Shown here: positions 21,550 through 33,829 of the stretch, one piece after another
Layout of the letters: each line of letters begins with the position of its first letter
Position numbering within the stretch: the stretch's first letter is position 1
DNA from: Corydoras sp. C115
Taxonomy: Eukaryota; Chordata; Actinopteri; Siluriformes; Callichthyidae
Length of the DNA: 64,000 bases
Direction of reading: 5' to 3'
NCBI GenBank assembly: GCA_019802505.1
Contig: JAFMOC010000083.1
Span: forward strand, 3,228,001-3,292,000
Notes under the pieces: model-generated
What the model saw: only the letters and a program-made list of their open reading frames with translations
Database searches by the model: none
What the model was told of the DNA's origin: nothing
Position numbers and translations under genes: made by a program

Positions 21550-22415
21550 CGCATAAAGAGAGAGGAAGAGTGAGAGAGAGAGTGACGTAAAGAGAGAGCG
21601 AGTGTGAGAAAATTGTGTTAAAAAAAATAAATAAATAAAAGAGAGAGAGGAAAAACAGAGAGGGAGACCTAAAGAGAGCGTGAGTGTGAGAAAAATAGTG
21701 AAAATAAATAAATGAATAAATAAATAAAAAATAAAGGAGTGTGAGAGAAACAGAGAGGGAGTCCTAAAGAGAGAGCGAGTGTGAGAGAAATAGTGTAAAA
21801 AAAAAAATTTAAAAAAAGAGTGAGAAAAACAGAGAGGGAGAAGGGACAAGCATAAGAAAAATAGACGGAGGAGGAGGGAGAGAGAGAACGCAAGAGAGAG
21901 TTTAAAAAACAAAAAGTGAAGGAAAGAGTGTGAGAGAAATAGAGAAAGGGAGAGAAGCGAGCATGAGCATGTGTAAGTGTAAGACAACAAGCAAGAGAGA
22001 TAGAGATGAATGAAGAGAGAGTAAGCAAACGTGTGTCAAAGAAAGTACGTAAGAAATAAAATGTGAGAAAGAAAACAACGGAAGATCGAGCATGCAAGCG
22101 ATAGAAGGAGGAAAAGTCAAAGAGTGTGCAAAAAGAGAACGCACGAGAGGGTGAAAGAGAGTGTGAGAGAAATAGAGAAAGGGATGAGAGCTAGTATAAG
22201 AGAATGTAAGCGAGTGAAGAGAGTGTAAGAGAGAGAGTGCAAATGTGTGAAAATGTATGTAAGAGAGTGTGGGGGGCAAAAAAAAACTAGAAGAGCGAGC
22301 ATGAGAGTGCAAGTGTGAAAGAAAGAGCGTGAGATAGAGCGGATGTGAAAGAGCGAGAGAGGAGAGGAGAGAGAGAGATAGAAGAAGAGAGAGAGTGAAA
22401 GTAAGAGAGCCACTC
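21550..22415. repeat. 870-bp purine-rich tandem tract
   Basis: The plus strand is almost all A and G, with T or C mainly inside GTG, ATAG and GCG. A loose unit of about 75-110 bp recurs (ACAGAGAGGGAG, CCTAAAGAGAGCGTGAG, TGTGAGAAAAATAGTG, then A-rich AAATAAATAAA), clearest at 21600, 21655, 21750 and 21830. The serine/leucine-rich minus-strand frames here are by-products of this composition. Confidence 0.9.
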
Positions 22416-22565
22416 ATGCTTATAATACACGCTTTACACTACACTTCATTTTTGTTTATTTTTTTATGGACCACCACACCGAACATAACAGTTCGGCTTT
22501 AACGGCAATTTGATGGCTTAACAGTTCTTTAGCTTTGTGCCTTCTGTACAGCTGTACTAAATCTT

Positions 22566-23312
<747 letters not shown>

Positions 23313-23522
23313 TAAATAAAAACATGTGGCCCAAATGTTTTTAAAGCACACAATGCAATCATCCCATACACACACACATGTTTATGTGTGTGTTTGGGGG
23401 GGGGTGAATGCAGTATTTATTTTTACAATATTACAATAATGATTTATTATTTGGCTGCATGGAATTTAATGTGTGTGTATACATACATACAGTATACACA
23501 CACACACTACATATACATACAG

Positions 23523-23567
<45 letters not shown>

Positions 23568-23575
23568 TATATATA
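23313..23575. repeat. Satellite microsatellites to the TG/TA tract
   Basis: Short ATAC and CA runs (23475-23572) include about 20 CA units. They form the outer edge of the same simple-repeat zone. Confidence 0.85.
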
Positions 23576-24760
23576 TAAACAGACATGTGGCTGAAAGGTC
23601 CCCAGCAACAATGGGGTATATCTGAGGTATATTTTCCCTCAAATGTACAAATTTGTAAATTAAATTCAATGCAGCCAAATAATATTTTTTTTATATAATA
23701 TTTTAAAAATAAATCCTGCATTCAAACTGTGAAAATCGTCTGTTTAGCTTATGTTTTGAGAATGTAAGCTAAACAGACAAAGAGCAGAAAAACATATTTG
23801 GATTTTGTTCTTAAAAATGTGAAGGAAGAGGAAAATTGAAACAGGCAGTTTGGAGAAACTGAAGTGCAATAAAACCATTCCTGCAGTTTGGTTTAGTCTT
23901 TCACAGTGACCATGGATGTTATTTACCGTGGCATATTCACAACAAGAATCCCATTAATAACCTAACCAGTGGGCTTTTCTTCGTAAATGTACAGCAGATC
24001 TGGCTGCTTTCTGAAATAAGTCATGTAATCTGACCAGAGGTAGAAGTTTGTATGTTTATTTTAATAATTTGCACTGTGCACGTAGGACACACATTATACA
24101 GAATTGCGAAGCAACACTGAGGTCAGGGCTGGGTTACACACCCAGTAGCTCCCAGCCCTGAGAAAGTCTGTCTAATAATCTGAGTGATGCACTTACGCCT
24201 CTAAGAGCTGACGCTGTGTAATTAAAGTAATTCATCTCAGTCAGGTTTCATTTTTCAGCTTTAAAACGTGCAGTACAACGAATGTATAGTATGTGGCTTT
24301 TTGTAATGTTTGCTCCTCAGACGAGGTGAAATCTTCCCATTGCAGTCGTGCAATAGGCTAGATTTCTTGCCACACACCTAAATAATAGTTGAGGCCAGAA
24401 TTTCAAAGGAAACAGAGTATTGGCAGAAGGAATGCAGGCAGGCCAATTAAAATGTGATGGGAAAGGAGGCAGTCGATAAACAGAATAGTGCAGATGGTAC
24501 CAGGCGCCGGCAGTGAGAGAGCCGGTGTAATGCTACCTAACGCTGCCTTTCAAGTGAAAAGCTGCAGCTCACGCAGCCCATCGATCCATCCCAAACAGGC
24601 CTAATCCAACAGAGAACAAGGACTTCCAGACAGCCATCAACACTCCCACCTACCCTCACACATTTTATATAGAGCCATGTAAACGTACACACCAATAAAT
24701 TCCAGTAGTTCCCAGATATACACACATATATTTACACATACACTTATATACATATGTATG
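23576..24760. other. Intronic DNA with short palindrome
   Basis: It is mostly unique-looking. GTCTGTTTAGCTTA at 23739-23752 pairs with TAAGCTAAACAGAC at 23766-23779 as a 14-bp hairpin arm. No exon was recognised. Confidence 0.5.
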
Positions 24761-24927
24761 TAAACATTCACAAGCTTTTTTTTTAAACAATAAAATAACA
24801 ATAATAAATACAAGCCTCATTATTTACATATACTATTGTGTTTATATATATATATATATACACATATCTATTTACACCCACACGCACATATACATACACA
24901 CACACACGCACATATACATACACACAC

Positions 24928-25012
<85 letters not shown>

Positions 25013-25132
25013 TGTATATAGATAGATATATATATACACACTGTATATAGATATATATATAAACATACACAAACATTTTACAATAAATAACAATAATAAA
25101 TACAAGCCTCATTATTTACATATACTATTATG

Positions 25133-25202
<70 letters not shown>

Positions 25203-25330
25203 CACACACACTGTATATAGATAGATATATAAACATACACAAACATTTTTTTAACAATAAAATAACAATAATAAATTATTTTATTTATTTATTATTATTA
25301 CTCATTATTTACATATACTATTATGTTTAA
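24761..25330. repeat. Three tandem units, each a flank plus TA microsatellite
   Basis: The flank CAATAATAAATACAAGCCTC with ATTTACATATACTATT occurs at about 24800 and 25093, with a shorter, diverged third at about 25265. The first two are followed by long TA runs (24927-25010 and 25133-25200) and CTGTATATAGATAGATAT. This indicates local tandem duplication of a microsatellite-bearing block. Confidence 0.85.
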
Positions 25331-26420
25331 TGATCTTGAGAATTTGCCTTTAATATTTGTTAAACCATCATCTGGACTCTTTCACCCCTCTATATATTAC
25401 AGTTGACCCGAATGGAATAAATACCAGCTTTACAAGCTTCAGATGAGGGTGTTTGGAGGGGATTTCAAACCTAATTTGAACAAAACACTCACTTCTTTGA
25501 TGTGCTCTTTATGCTTTTTTTAATTAACTTTTTTTTTTTTAAACCAAAGAGCTGCATATCCCTTTTTTACTGTTTTTACCCTCACAGATTGTTGTCTTTA
25601 AAATTAAACAACTATATTTTTTCTTAGTTGTGCTTTCTTCCATTCTGCCTCTTTCCCTGTCTTTGCCTGATAACAGCTCTGTAGAGATCAAACTAAAGTA
25701 GCTTCAAAGTGTCTGTCCACGGTTCTTTGAAATAAGGACACTCCATCTGCTTTTTTACTTTATCCAGATGTCTAAACTTTAAATTGGGTAATTTCATTCC
25801 CAATGGTAAATGTTGTTTTTATATGGAAATACACAGCCAAAAGAATATTAGAGTACACATCATTTTAAAATTGAAATGGCACTTATTTTGCAACTTGACT
25901 TAATTTTAAAGTATTATTTTAATAAATCAAGGTAACTTTTTTTACTGTATATTGTCGAACTAATACTATGGCTTGGTTTATGAACATTTAATGCAACATT
26001 CAGCTCAGCTTTGAAGACTATGCCACCTGTAATTACAAGTTTTTTATTAACACAGAAACATGATAACTTTAATGTTTACATAAAAATATAATACTACTAT
26101 ATAGCCTTCACACTTTTTTATGTCGTCAAACTGCTAAAGCTACAAATTAATAAAGCAATAAGGCACGAGAGGGCATGCGAGTATTAATGTGAATATCATG
26201 GGAAATGAGGTGATGTGAGGCCCGACATGTACCTTTTTTTCACTGATTTATTCTCATTGATGCACAAACTAAAGTGTTTTATTACTTTTATTTAAGGGTT
26301 ACAAAACACTACAAAAAACTTACAAGGTATAATTCATTAATGTGTTTATTTAAAACTAAATAATTAATAAACTGGCCTTTTGTGACAATCTAGTCCAGTT
26401 GCTATTTACAGTATATTCTA
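25331..26420. other. AT-rich intronic DNA
   Basis: No exon or SINE was recognised. The last 300 bp (26150-26390) echo motifs of the family D MITE-like repeat (AATAAGGCACGAGAGG, TGGCCTTTTGTGAC). Confidence 0.45.
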
Positions 26421-26424
26421 GATG

Positions 26425-26635
26425 TGCTGGCTTAGTGGTTAGGGTGTTGGGTTATCAATCCGAAAGTTGAGGGTTCACATCCCATGGTCACTGAAGTTAC
26501 CAATGTGGGCCCTTGCGCAAGGTCATGAACCCTCATTGCTCATTATATCAGGGGTGTTGTCTCAGTATTCTGACCCCAGCCATCAATGTTGGGATACTTG
26601 TAAGTTACGTTGGTTAAAAATGTAAATGTAATCTA
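26425..26635 (+). repeat. SINE family B copy
   Basis: The head is GGCTTAGTGGTTAGGGTG with GGTTATCAATCC, a B-box-like GGGTTCACATCCC, then GGGCCCTTGCGCAAGG and a tail of GTTAAAAATGTAAATG type. Confidence 0.75.
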
Positions 26636-26680
26636 AATGTACATGATTAAAAATAATGTATTGTATGTTGCGCATTAATA

Positions 26681-26978
26681 GGGATTCCCGGTTCTGGGTG
26701 GAGTTTCAATGTTCTCCCCGTGTCTGCGTGGGTTTTCTCCGGGTTCTCCGGTTTCCTCCCACAGTCCAGAAACATGGATCAAGTCAATAGGATTCTCAAA
26801 AATTGACCCATATAGAGTGTGTCTGTGTGAGTGAGTATGTGCCCAGCGATGGATTGGCGCCCTGTCCTGGGTCTATCTGCCCAGTGCCCGAGACGTTCTC
26901 CCTTTGATGGGCATGGGGAACCCCACCGCGACCCTAATAGAGGATAAAGCGGGAGATAATGTATGAATGAATGAATGA
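26681..26978 (+). repeat. SINE family A copy, 5' truncated, with 16-bp target-site duplication
   Basis: It starts mid-head at GGGATTCCCGG and lacks the A box and B box. ATGTTGCGCATTAATA flanks it at 26665-26680 and 26979-26994. It belongs to the GAAT-tail subfamily. A 5' truncated copy with an intact duplication indicates LINE-type insertion. Confidence 0.93.
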
Positions 26979-26994
26979 ATGTTGCGCATTAATA

Positions 26995-28340
26995 CAAATG
27001 TAAAGCGCTCAGAGGTGTGCATTATTGTCTATAACGTCACGGCTGGACAAACGGAACTACCCGTTTTATAATTAGTACCACCTTTGTGTTCCAACTAGTA
27101 AACTTCTGTATTTAGAACTAGAAGTATGCTTATTAAAGTTCTTACACTAATGACTGCGACACACCAAGCAGACCGTCAGATGTCAGCCGATGTCAGAGCA
27201 CCGGGAAGCTTCTGTTGATATAGATTTTCAGGCTGGCAGTTTTTTGGCCGAATGTGTATGTCAGATCGAAAGCGAAGAGCCTTGAGGGCAGGAATCATTC
27301 TGATTGGCTGTTCAGCACAGCGAATCAATGTATGGGGTTCCTCTTTCATTTTCAACCCTGTCATTTAATTTCTTCTTGCAAAAAAAAAATAAAAAAGCCC
27401 AAGAGCTGAAAATGCTGACACAATGTGTAGGATACATCGATATATCTGCAGGAATTGGCAAAAATTGCTTGACATTTTTACGATTTAACACTTAAATTCA
27501 GGCTCATTACAGAAACTAATTAAAATAAACAAGAATCCAGCTTCAGTTACCGGAAGGACAGACAGGTGCCTTTCAGTGCGGCATTTGCATTTTCCGCTTG
27601 TGTCTGCCTAATTACCTGATGTCGGTCTCCTCCCCTCTGTAGTTCACTCTCCAAGATAAAGTAAGACTTGTAAATTGTAAAACTAAAACATAATGAACCT
27701 GTTTACGGCAAGCAGCATCCTATTACATGTGAGGAGGGAGAAAAAAGGCATCATGGGAATCATTTAGTTCCTGCTTTCATTAGGGGTCATAGTGGCCTTA
27801 TTTTAGGTTATTCTGTTTTCCCCCCATAACCCAATGACCGCTGGGAAAAGCTCATGCACTCCCTGACCTTAATTAGGATAAGCATCTGACTGACTGAATA
27901 AATGAACTTACAGAAATTACCCCGTGCCTTTTTTAAAGGTCTTGTTAAAAGCGCCGATAGTGGCGGTGTTTCTGAGATGAGGGTTGAACAGTCAACCTTT
28001 AAAGCAACGGTTGAGTACTTCAACCACTGAACCGTCACAGTCAACACTGCAATGGCTGATCTTAATAGGCATTTGTTATCCGGGGATGGGGTCATGTTTT
28101 GTAATATATTCTGTGTTTTTTAAAAGAAATAAATGAATAAATAAAAAAAAAAGAACAGTGGTGTTTTGTTTTCATCAGAACACAAGTGGAAGAGATTTTA
28201 CATTTGAAAGCCTAGTCTATTTAACAGAGTTAATTTTCAACCTCGATGGAACAGCCAATGGAAAGTTCTCGATCGCCATTCTGCTACCATAACATTAATA
28301 ACCACTGCCTTACTTTAAAACAATGTTAAAACTTTTTTAA
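26995..28340. other. Intronic DNA, no recognised exon
   Basis: Traces of MITE-like motifs occur at 27000-27110 (AAAGCGCTCAGAGGTGTGC). The rest is unique-looking. Confidence 0.4.
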
Positions 28341-28660
28341 AACAAGTAGTTCTGGATCTTAAATCTGATTGGCAGAGCCGTTTGTCCAGCTGTGACAATA
28401 TCAACAATAATGCACACCTTTGACTGATACACATTCATATCAATGCGTGATATACAATACATTATTTTAAATCACGTACCATAAATGGAAATACAGATTA
28501 ATATAAACAGCAAGCCCATTCCCGATGAGCACTAAACCTGTTGCGCCTGTTGTTTATAAATTGTGGTTTGTAATATGGCCACTAGATGGAATTTGTTGAT
28601 TGTTAGAGAAACCGGTATCCTATTACTCAGCGATCAACTTTCACCTTAAAAATATAAATA
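28341..28660 (+). repeat. Family D MITE-like repeat
   Basis: Motifs in order are AAATCTGATTGGCAGAGC, TTGTCCAGCTGTGACAA, TGCACACCTTTGA, CATATCAATGCGTGATATAC, ACCATAAATGGAAATAC, CCCGATGAGCAC and TATTACTCAGCGATCAA. A second partial start (AAATTTGATTGGCTGAG) lies at 28896. Confidence 0.6.
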
Positions 28661-28985
28661 TATATTTAATATATATATTTGCAGAAGACCAGTTCATTAA
28701 AAACAAATTTGTTAAAAAACTATGAATTTGATCTATGAAACTATTAAATTATAAATCAAACTTTTTGTTATATTGTGTTTGCAACCATTTTATAAAAGCA
28801 ATAAGGCACCTGAGGTTGTGTAACTGTACTCCGCTACACGTCATGCCCAACAACACCACTTTCCCATTACCTTATTGCCTTATTATAAAACAGTCCTTAA
28901 ATTTGATTGGCTGAGTCTTTTGTACAGACATAACATTAACATTATTGTTATGTTATAACAATAATGTTCCAATCTTGAACTCGTG

Positions 28986-29475
28986 TCACGTGGGTGTCCT
29001 TTTATATTTCAAAAACATGGATTGAAGGTGGGAGGCACGGCGGCTTAGTGGTTAGCATGTTCGCCTCTCAGCACTATGGATTCCCGGTTCGAATCACAAT
29101 CTGTCTGGAGTTTCCATGTTCTCCCCGTGTTTTCGTGGGTTACCTCCGGGTTCTCCGGTTTCCTCCCACAGTCCAAAAACATGAATTCAAGGTCAATTGA
29201 ATTCCCCAAATTGCCCCAAATAGAGTCTGTGTGAGTGAGTGTGTGCCCAGCAATAGATTGGATCCCTGGAACCGCCCCACGACGGTTTATCTAGTAGAAG
29301 ATAAAGTGGAGGATAAAGGATGGATGGATGGATGAATTCAAGGTAAATTGGTTGCTCTTAATCCCCCCTATATTGTGTATAGTGTGAGTAAGTGTGATCA
29401 GTGATGGATTGGCGTCCTGGGTATACCTGCCCAGTGCCCAAAACTTTCTCCCCTGAATAGGCACTAGTAGAGGAC
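28986..29475 (+). repeat. Old SINE family A copy, interrupted
   Basis: Fragments at 28986-29028 (ending TTCAAAAACATGGATTG) and 29336-29475 (starting CAAGGTAAATTGG) are one body split by a younger copy. Confidence 0.7.
29029..29335 (+). repeat. Young SINE family A copy nested in the older one
   Basis: It is complete from GGTGGGAGGCACGGCGGC to GGATGGATGGATG, with B-box variant GTTCGAATC. Confidence 0.88.
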
Positions 29476-30807
29476 TAAGAACTCAAGCTAAGGAGATACT
29501 AACATATAAAGGGCCGACTTTTTCCAACATGACCTATAATAATGAAGTATAATAAAGCATTGCAGTGGAGATGGAAATGTGGCTAAGGTTCTGTTGATAG
29601 GACAAGCTGAGAGCATTATATTCACCAGGTATGTTTCCAGACATTTTGGTTGGGCATTTGTTAACAGAAAATTCATGTGGTGTTTAAAACCCGTTGAACA
29701 TTTTACATTCTACACAGATTAACAGCAGGTGGAAGGCATGTTATATGGTTCCCTGAGATGAAACAGACTCCTGAATTCATTCTTAAAACATACCCACAGA
29801 CATCCTCACATGATGCACTTAGATACAACATGCGGCAATCTTATCTGAACATAAAAGACTCAGCATGTCAGCACTTCGACTCTCACATTTCTCAACACTG
29901 GACATGTCTAATCTCACCTCTGGATGTACCACATTACTTTGAGCTCATATCTATTTCATTATTTTCCTTTCTCATTTCATACACACACACGGTTGGAACC
30001 AGCAGAGAACTTGCATCTGAACCGGGTGCCATGCACATGCTCAATACACAAATCTAATCCATTATTTCACAATGAGACTTCAGACTAGGAAGCATAAGTA
30101 TTGTTGATCTGAGTGGAAGCTGACAATGCAGAAAATAGCTTCTCCGGCGGCTTAGAGAATAGCTATTCAGAACAAACAAAGCTCACCTTGCCAAACCACG
30201 CAAACTGAGCCAATCAAAAAAGACATGCAATCCGAAAAGTAAAAAGGAACAACCCTCAAACTATCACACTGCTGATTTATGCTGAAGGCAGAAAATGCAT
30301 TCCTTATTGATTTTCTATTCTTATTTGAGATGTGATGGCAAACTGTAGTGATATAAATGGAGTGCAGAAGTCAGCAGTGATTGCTTAGCTTCTTTGTTTA
30401 GATGGAAATGTTTGCAACTGGTAGCAGGGGGTACATTCTATGCGACTAACAGAATAGTGATAAGCCAAAGTATACACATCTTCAGATTTTAGATCCTGAT
30501 GTCCTTGCAGTGGTTCATCAAACCTGTTTTTATTTCTCTTTAACCTGAAGTTGTCATTTTAGTTGTTGTCTGGACAAAGCAACCATATTATTCTACAGAT
30601 GTACTACTGAGGGGGGGGGGGTGGAGGGGTGGTGCCCTAGATCAAATAATAATCAGGTTTAATAATTCTACAGTGTAGCTGTTTTTTTAGTACCTACCGT
30701 CTTGTATTGTTCTCATTTGTAAGTGGCTTTGGATAAAGGAGTCTCCTAAATGACTAAATGTAAATATGATAGTTGAACTAGAGCCAAATTCATTTTTATT
30801 CAACAAA
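29476..30807. other. Intronic DNA with one short repeat tail
   Basis: No exon was recognised. 30715-30770 carries the tail TTTGTAAGTGGCTTTGGATA...CTAAATGACTAAATG of a fish retroposon. Poly-G lies at 30611-30620. Confidence 0.5.
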
Positions 30808-30897
30808 TCTTTTGTAATATGATGCTAAATTGTACAACAGCATTTCTTTAATTATAATTTTTTTTCTGTAGTTATATGTAAATATTACATAGCACAC

Positions 30898-30990
<93 letters not shown>

Positions 30991-31108
30991 ACACACACAC
31001 ACATATACACACACCTTTTGTAATATGATGCAAAATTGTACAACAGTATTTCTTTAATTATTCATTTTTTCTGTAGTTCTATGTAAATATTACATAGCAT
31101 GTGTAATT

Positions 31109-31204
<96 letters not shown>
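30808..31204. repeat. Tandem duplication of a flank plus TA microsatellite
   Basis: Two units of about 100 bp (CTTTTGTAATATGATGC, ACATAGCA) at about 30808 and 31015 are each followed by a TA run (30905-30995 and 31113-31192). Confidence 0.85.
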
Positions 31205-31374
31205 AAAACACACACAGTATACTATGTAAGCATGTACAACACAAACATTGTATACACTGTATATATATCCCTCAAGTACATCCCCTATATTCTTAAGCTC
31301 CCTTTGTCCCTTTCTCTTTTTTACTCTTTCAAACTACCTGTTTGTATTATAATTTCTTAGTAATTTTTATTCCT

Positions 31375-31495
31375 TGTATAGTCTGTGTGCTGTGTCTTGA
31401 TTTTAGTACATTACATGTCAAACATGTGTGCACTCACCAAGACAAATTCCCTGTATGTGTGACACACTTGGCGAAATAAAGTGATTCTGAAGACG
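31375..31495 (+). repeat. LINE 3'-end fragment
   Basis: CAAGACAAATTCCCTGTATG...CTTGGCGAAATAAAGTGATT is the typical fish LINE tail. No coding part is present. Confidence 0.6.
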
Positions 31496-32040
31496 CAATG
31501 CAAGTTCAGATTTTGAATGACAATCACTGTCTTTAACATTGAAGTGATATAAACAAGATTCTCAGCGCATGTTGTTATAGTTGTTGTCTGGATAATGCAA
31601 CCATCTTATTCTACAGATGTTATATGAGAGTTGAAATAAAGCCAAAATCATTTCTATACAACATACTTATAACTCATGGTAAACGTGAAGACAACTAAAA
31701 AACGATGAGGATTTTTTTGAGGTGGTGATTAATGAGGCTTCACTTCCACAGCTGGATTTAGAACTATTGCAAAGCCTGTGTGGGTTTAATTTGTGAAATA
31801 TTAATTTTATATTGGTTTAAGAAAGGGAGAGTGGTTAAATGTTCATTCCTAGTGGAATCCTGCTGCTATGGCAACTCCGCCGTTCATCCTAGGCTACCAG
31901 GTAAGCTGAGGCAGTACCTCCCACACAAGCACACAAACAACCATAAATGGCAAAACTAATGGGCTTTTTAACAAGGTACAGAAATAGCATGATGACACCA
32001 CAAACACATCCCAGAAAGTGTACGAACAGAAAGCACACAC
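31496..32040. other. Intron 5' part downstream of exon E
   Basis: No recognised feature besides the exon E donor at 32040. In gene orientation this is the start of the 10.9-kb intron. Confidence 0.5.
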
Positions 32041-32223
32041 CTTGTTGAGTTCTTCCTGACTGTTAAGGCCCTCAAGAACTCTCCTGTATTTCCTCTCTTT
32101 GTACTTCCGCCTGTGAAAGACAGCCCGTTGTTCAGGAGATGCCTCCATCTGAAGCTCCTCCTCTGCTGGCAGATTGGCAGCCCAGAAACGGTTGGCATTC
32201 TTATTTCCAACTTCCAAAAAGAG
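32041..32223 (-). CDS. arap2: ARAP2-like exon E: C-terminal half of the ArfGAP domain
   Basis: The exon is 183 bp (61 codons, phase 0 to 0) on the minus strand. The acceptor is gttccctgaag before CTCTTT and the donor is AACAAG/gtgtgt. It encodes LFLEVGNKNANRFWAANLP, then EEELQMEASPEQRAVFHRRK and YKERKYRRVLEGLNSQEELN. The GNKNAN-FW element and the following KY-E-KY/F-R helix are hallmarks of ArfGAP domains (structural core packing against the zinc finger). They match ARAP2 with the expected substitutions. The donor GTGTGTG is itself a short UG repeat. The exon order D then E and the shared 81-bp intron support a genuine, spliced gene and not a processed copy. Confidence 0.93.
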
Positions 32224-32304
32224 CTTCAGGGAACATCAGGAACAACATCAGTGAACAAATTGATACACTGTTTACCTGTCACAAGAAGATATAGCGGTTC
32301 TTAC
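32224..32304 (-). other. arap2: 81-bp intron between exons D and E
   Basis: This minimal teleost-sized intron starts gtaagaac and ends ttccctgaag on the minus strand. It carries a pyrimidine-rich 3' end and no repeat. It is the only compact intron in the window; the others exceed 2 kb. Confidence 0.85.
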
Positions 32305-32390
32305 CTCCACCAGTTCATTAGTCCAAATGCTGCTGTCCAGCTTTAGGCTCCTGACCTGAGAAATACTAGAGCCCAGAAACCTGTGCTGAC
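32305..32390 (-). CDS. arap2: ARAP2-like exon D: ArfGAP catalytic arginine segment
   Basis: This 86-bp exon is read on the minus strand. The acceptor is tgctttcag before GTCAGCAC and the donor is GTGGAG/gtaaga. It completes the Gly codon left by exon C, then encodes QHRFLGSSISQVRSLKLD and SSIWTNELVE. The HR pair follows the last zinc cysteine at the canonical ArfGAP spacing, so the catalytic arginine is present. Other ARAP proteins usually have Ser after HR and a Lys-rich loop where this one has FLGSSIS, a mild divergence. It ends in phase 0 and is separated from exon E by an intron of only 81 bp. A short UG-rich stretch lies just upstream of its acceptor in the transcript. Confidence 0.88.
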
Positions 32391-32499
32391 CTGAAAGCAG
32401 CATGCACACACAAACACACACAATTAAATTATAATCATGTTCCAAAAAACATAAATATACAGTAGAAAAAATGTTGTCAAAAATTAAAATAATTCAGAT

Positions 32500-32620
32500 C
32501 CCCTTCACTCTGTTCTAATGGTCAGGACCCCACTATACCACCACAGAGCAGGTGTTATTTGGTTGGCGCATTATTCCTATCCCAGCAGTGTCACTGAGGG
32601 GTTTAATTGAAACAATTTCA
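32500..32620 (-). mobile_element. Fragment of family C MITE
   Basis: The central part only: CTCTGTTCTAATGGTCAGG, ACCACAGAGCAGGTGTTATT and CCTATCCCAGCAGTGTCACTG. No terminal repeats remain. Confidence 0.7.
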
Positions 32621-32737
32621 AAAAGACCAACCTGAATCTGTATTAGGCAAAAAAAAAGAAGTCATGTCAAATATTGTTTAGAAAGGTTACGAGACTGTCG
32701 GAAGACAGTAAAAATGTGTTCTGTGGCTTGATGGGTC

Positions 32738-33082
32738 CATCCATCCATTATCTTCCACTTTATCCTCTACTAGGATGCCCATCCTGGGGAGAACGTTTTG
32801 GGTGCTGGGAAGATACACCCAGGACACGGCGCTAATCTATCCATCTATCCATTTAATCTATCTAGCACACACTCACACAGACACAGACACACAAGCACAC
32901 TGTATATGGGGCAATTTGGAGAATTTAATTGACCTTGATCCATGTTTTTGGACTGTGGGAGGAAACCGGAAAACGCATAGGAAACCCACAGGGGCACAGG
33001 GAGAACATGGAAACTCCACCCAGATTGGGATTCGAACCAGGAATCCCTAGCGCTGAGAGGTGAACATGCTAACCACTAAGAT
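32738..33082 (-). repeat. SINE family A copy, inverted
   Basis: It runs from tail CCATCCATCCATTATCTTCC to B box ATTCGAACC and AACCACTAAG. The GGGTCGCGGGG segment is deleted and a CTATCCATCTATCC repeat has been added. Confidence 0.88.
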
Positions 33083-33829
33083 CGTGCTTACAGAAATTAT
33101 TAGGAACTACAACCAAAATCTTAAATTTCTGAACTAATAAAAATTATAATTATAAATTCGTCAATATTATAGAATTAAATTCATCATTAAAAATGTGGAA
33201 AACATTGTATTATAACAGTTCCAAATCATAGATATCATTCATAAATGCATTTGCAATGACATTAATGCAAATAGGGTTATATAAGAGTACTTGGATTCAT
33301 AGCAGTCAGCTTTTATTTAAAGTCATGATGGGACATTCTGCACTGAACACAATAGAGCCATTACCTCCCCATGTGGCAAATGATCCCACCGTGAAAATGA
33401 CATTCTGAAACTATTTCGAAGTTTTGGAAATCGGGAATGGTTTATTTTGAAAAATGAAATTATACAAATTTGAGAGGAAAACTGTGTGTCAAAAAATGAA
33501 TTGAGAACATTTACGTTAAAAGCTGTTCTCCATTAAATCAAATAGCAAAGAAAGACAGATGGATAGAGCGAGAAAAGGGAGAATGATATGTCTGTAATTT
33601 GACATGATTTGTGCTGGTGTATCCAGGCTTGACCGTGCATATTTTGATGGTTGTATTTTGAGAACTAAACAAATTAAACTCTTTTTTTTTTTAAAGAAGA
33701 CAAAATCCAAACTTTTACAGCTCAATGCAAACACACTTACAAAGATCACACTAGATTTGTTAGTTCCCAAAAACTGAGAGGGAAAGTGGTTTCAATAAAT
33801 GGGAGGAATCATGATAACAATGAAGTTTA
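33083..33829. other. AT-rich intronic DNA
   Basis: No repeat or exon was recognised; poly-T at 33682-33691. Confidence 0.45.

Noticed and set aside
21517..22417. Several overlapping Ser/Leu/Phe-rich minus-strand frames
   Set aside because: They result from the pyrimidine-rich complement of a purine tract; no start context, domain or splice support.
24761..25330. CRISPR-like array of repeats and spacers
   Set aside because: The units are microsatellite runs with duplicated flanks in a vertebrate intron; there are no short conserved palindromic repeats with unique spacers.
29758..30057. 99-residue plus-strand frame
   Set aside because: No domain, biased composition and no splice partner; on the wrong strand for the gene here.
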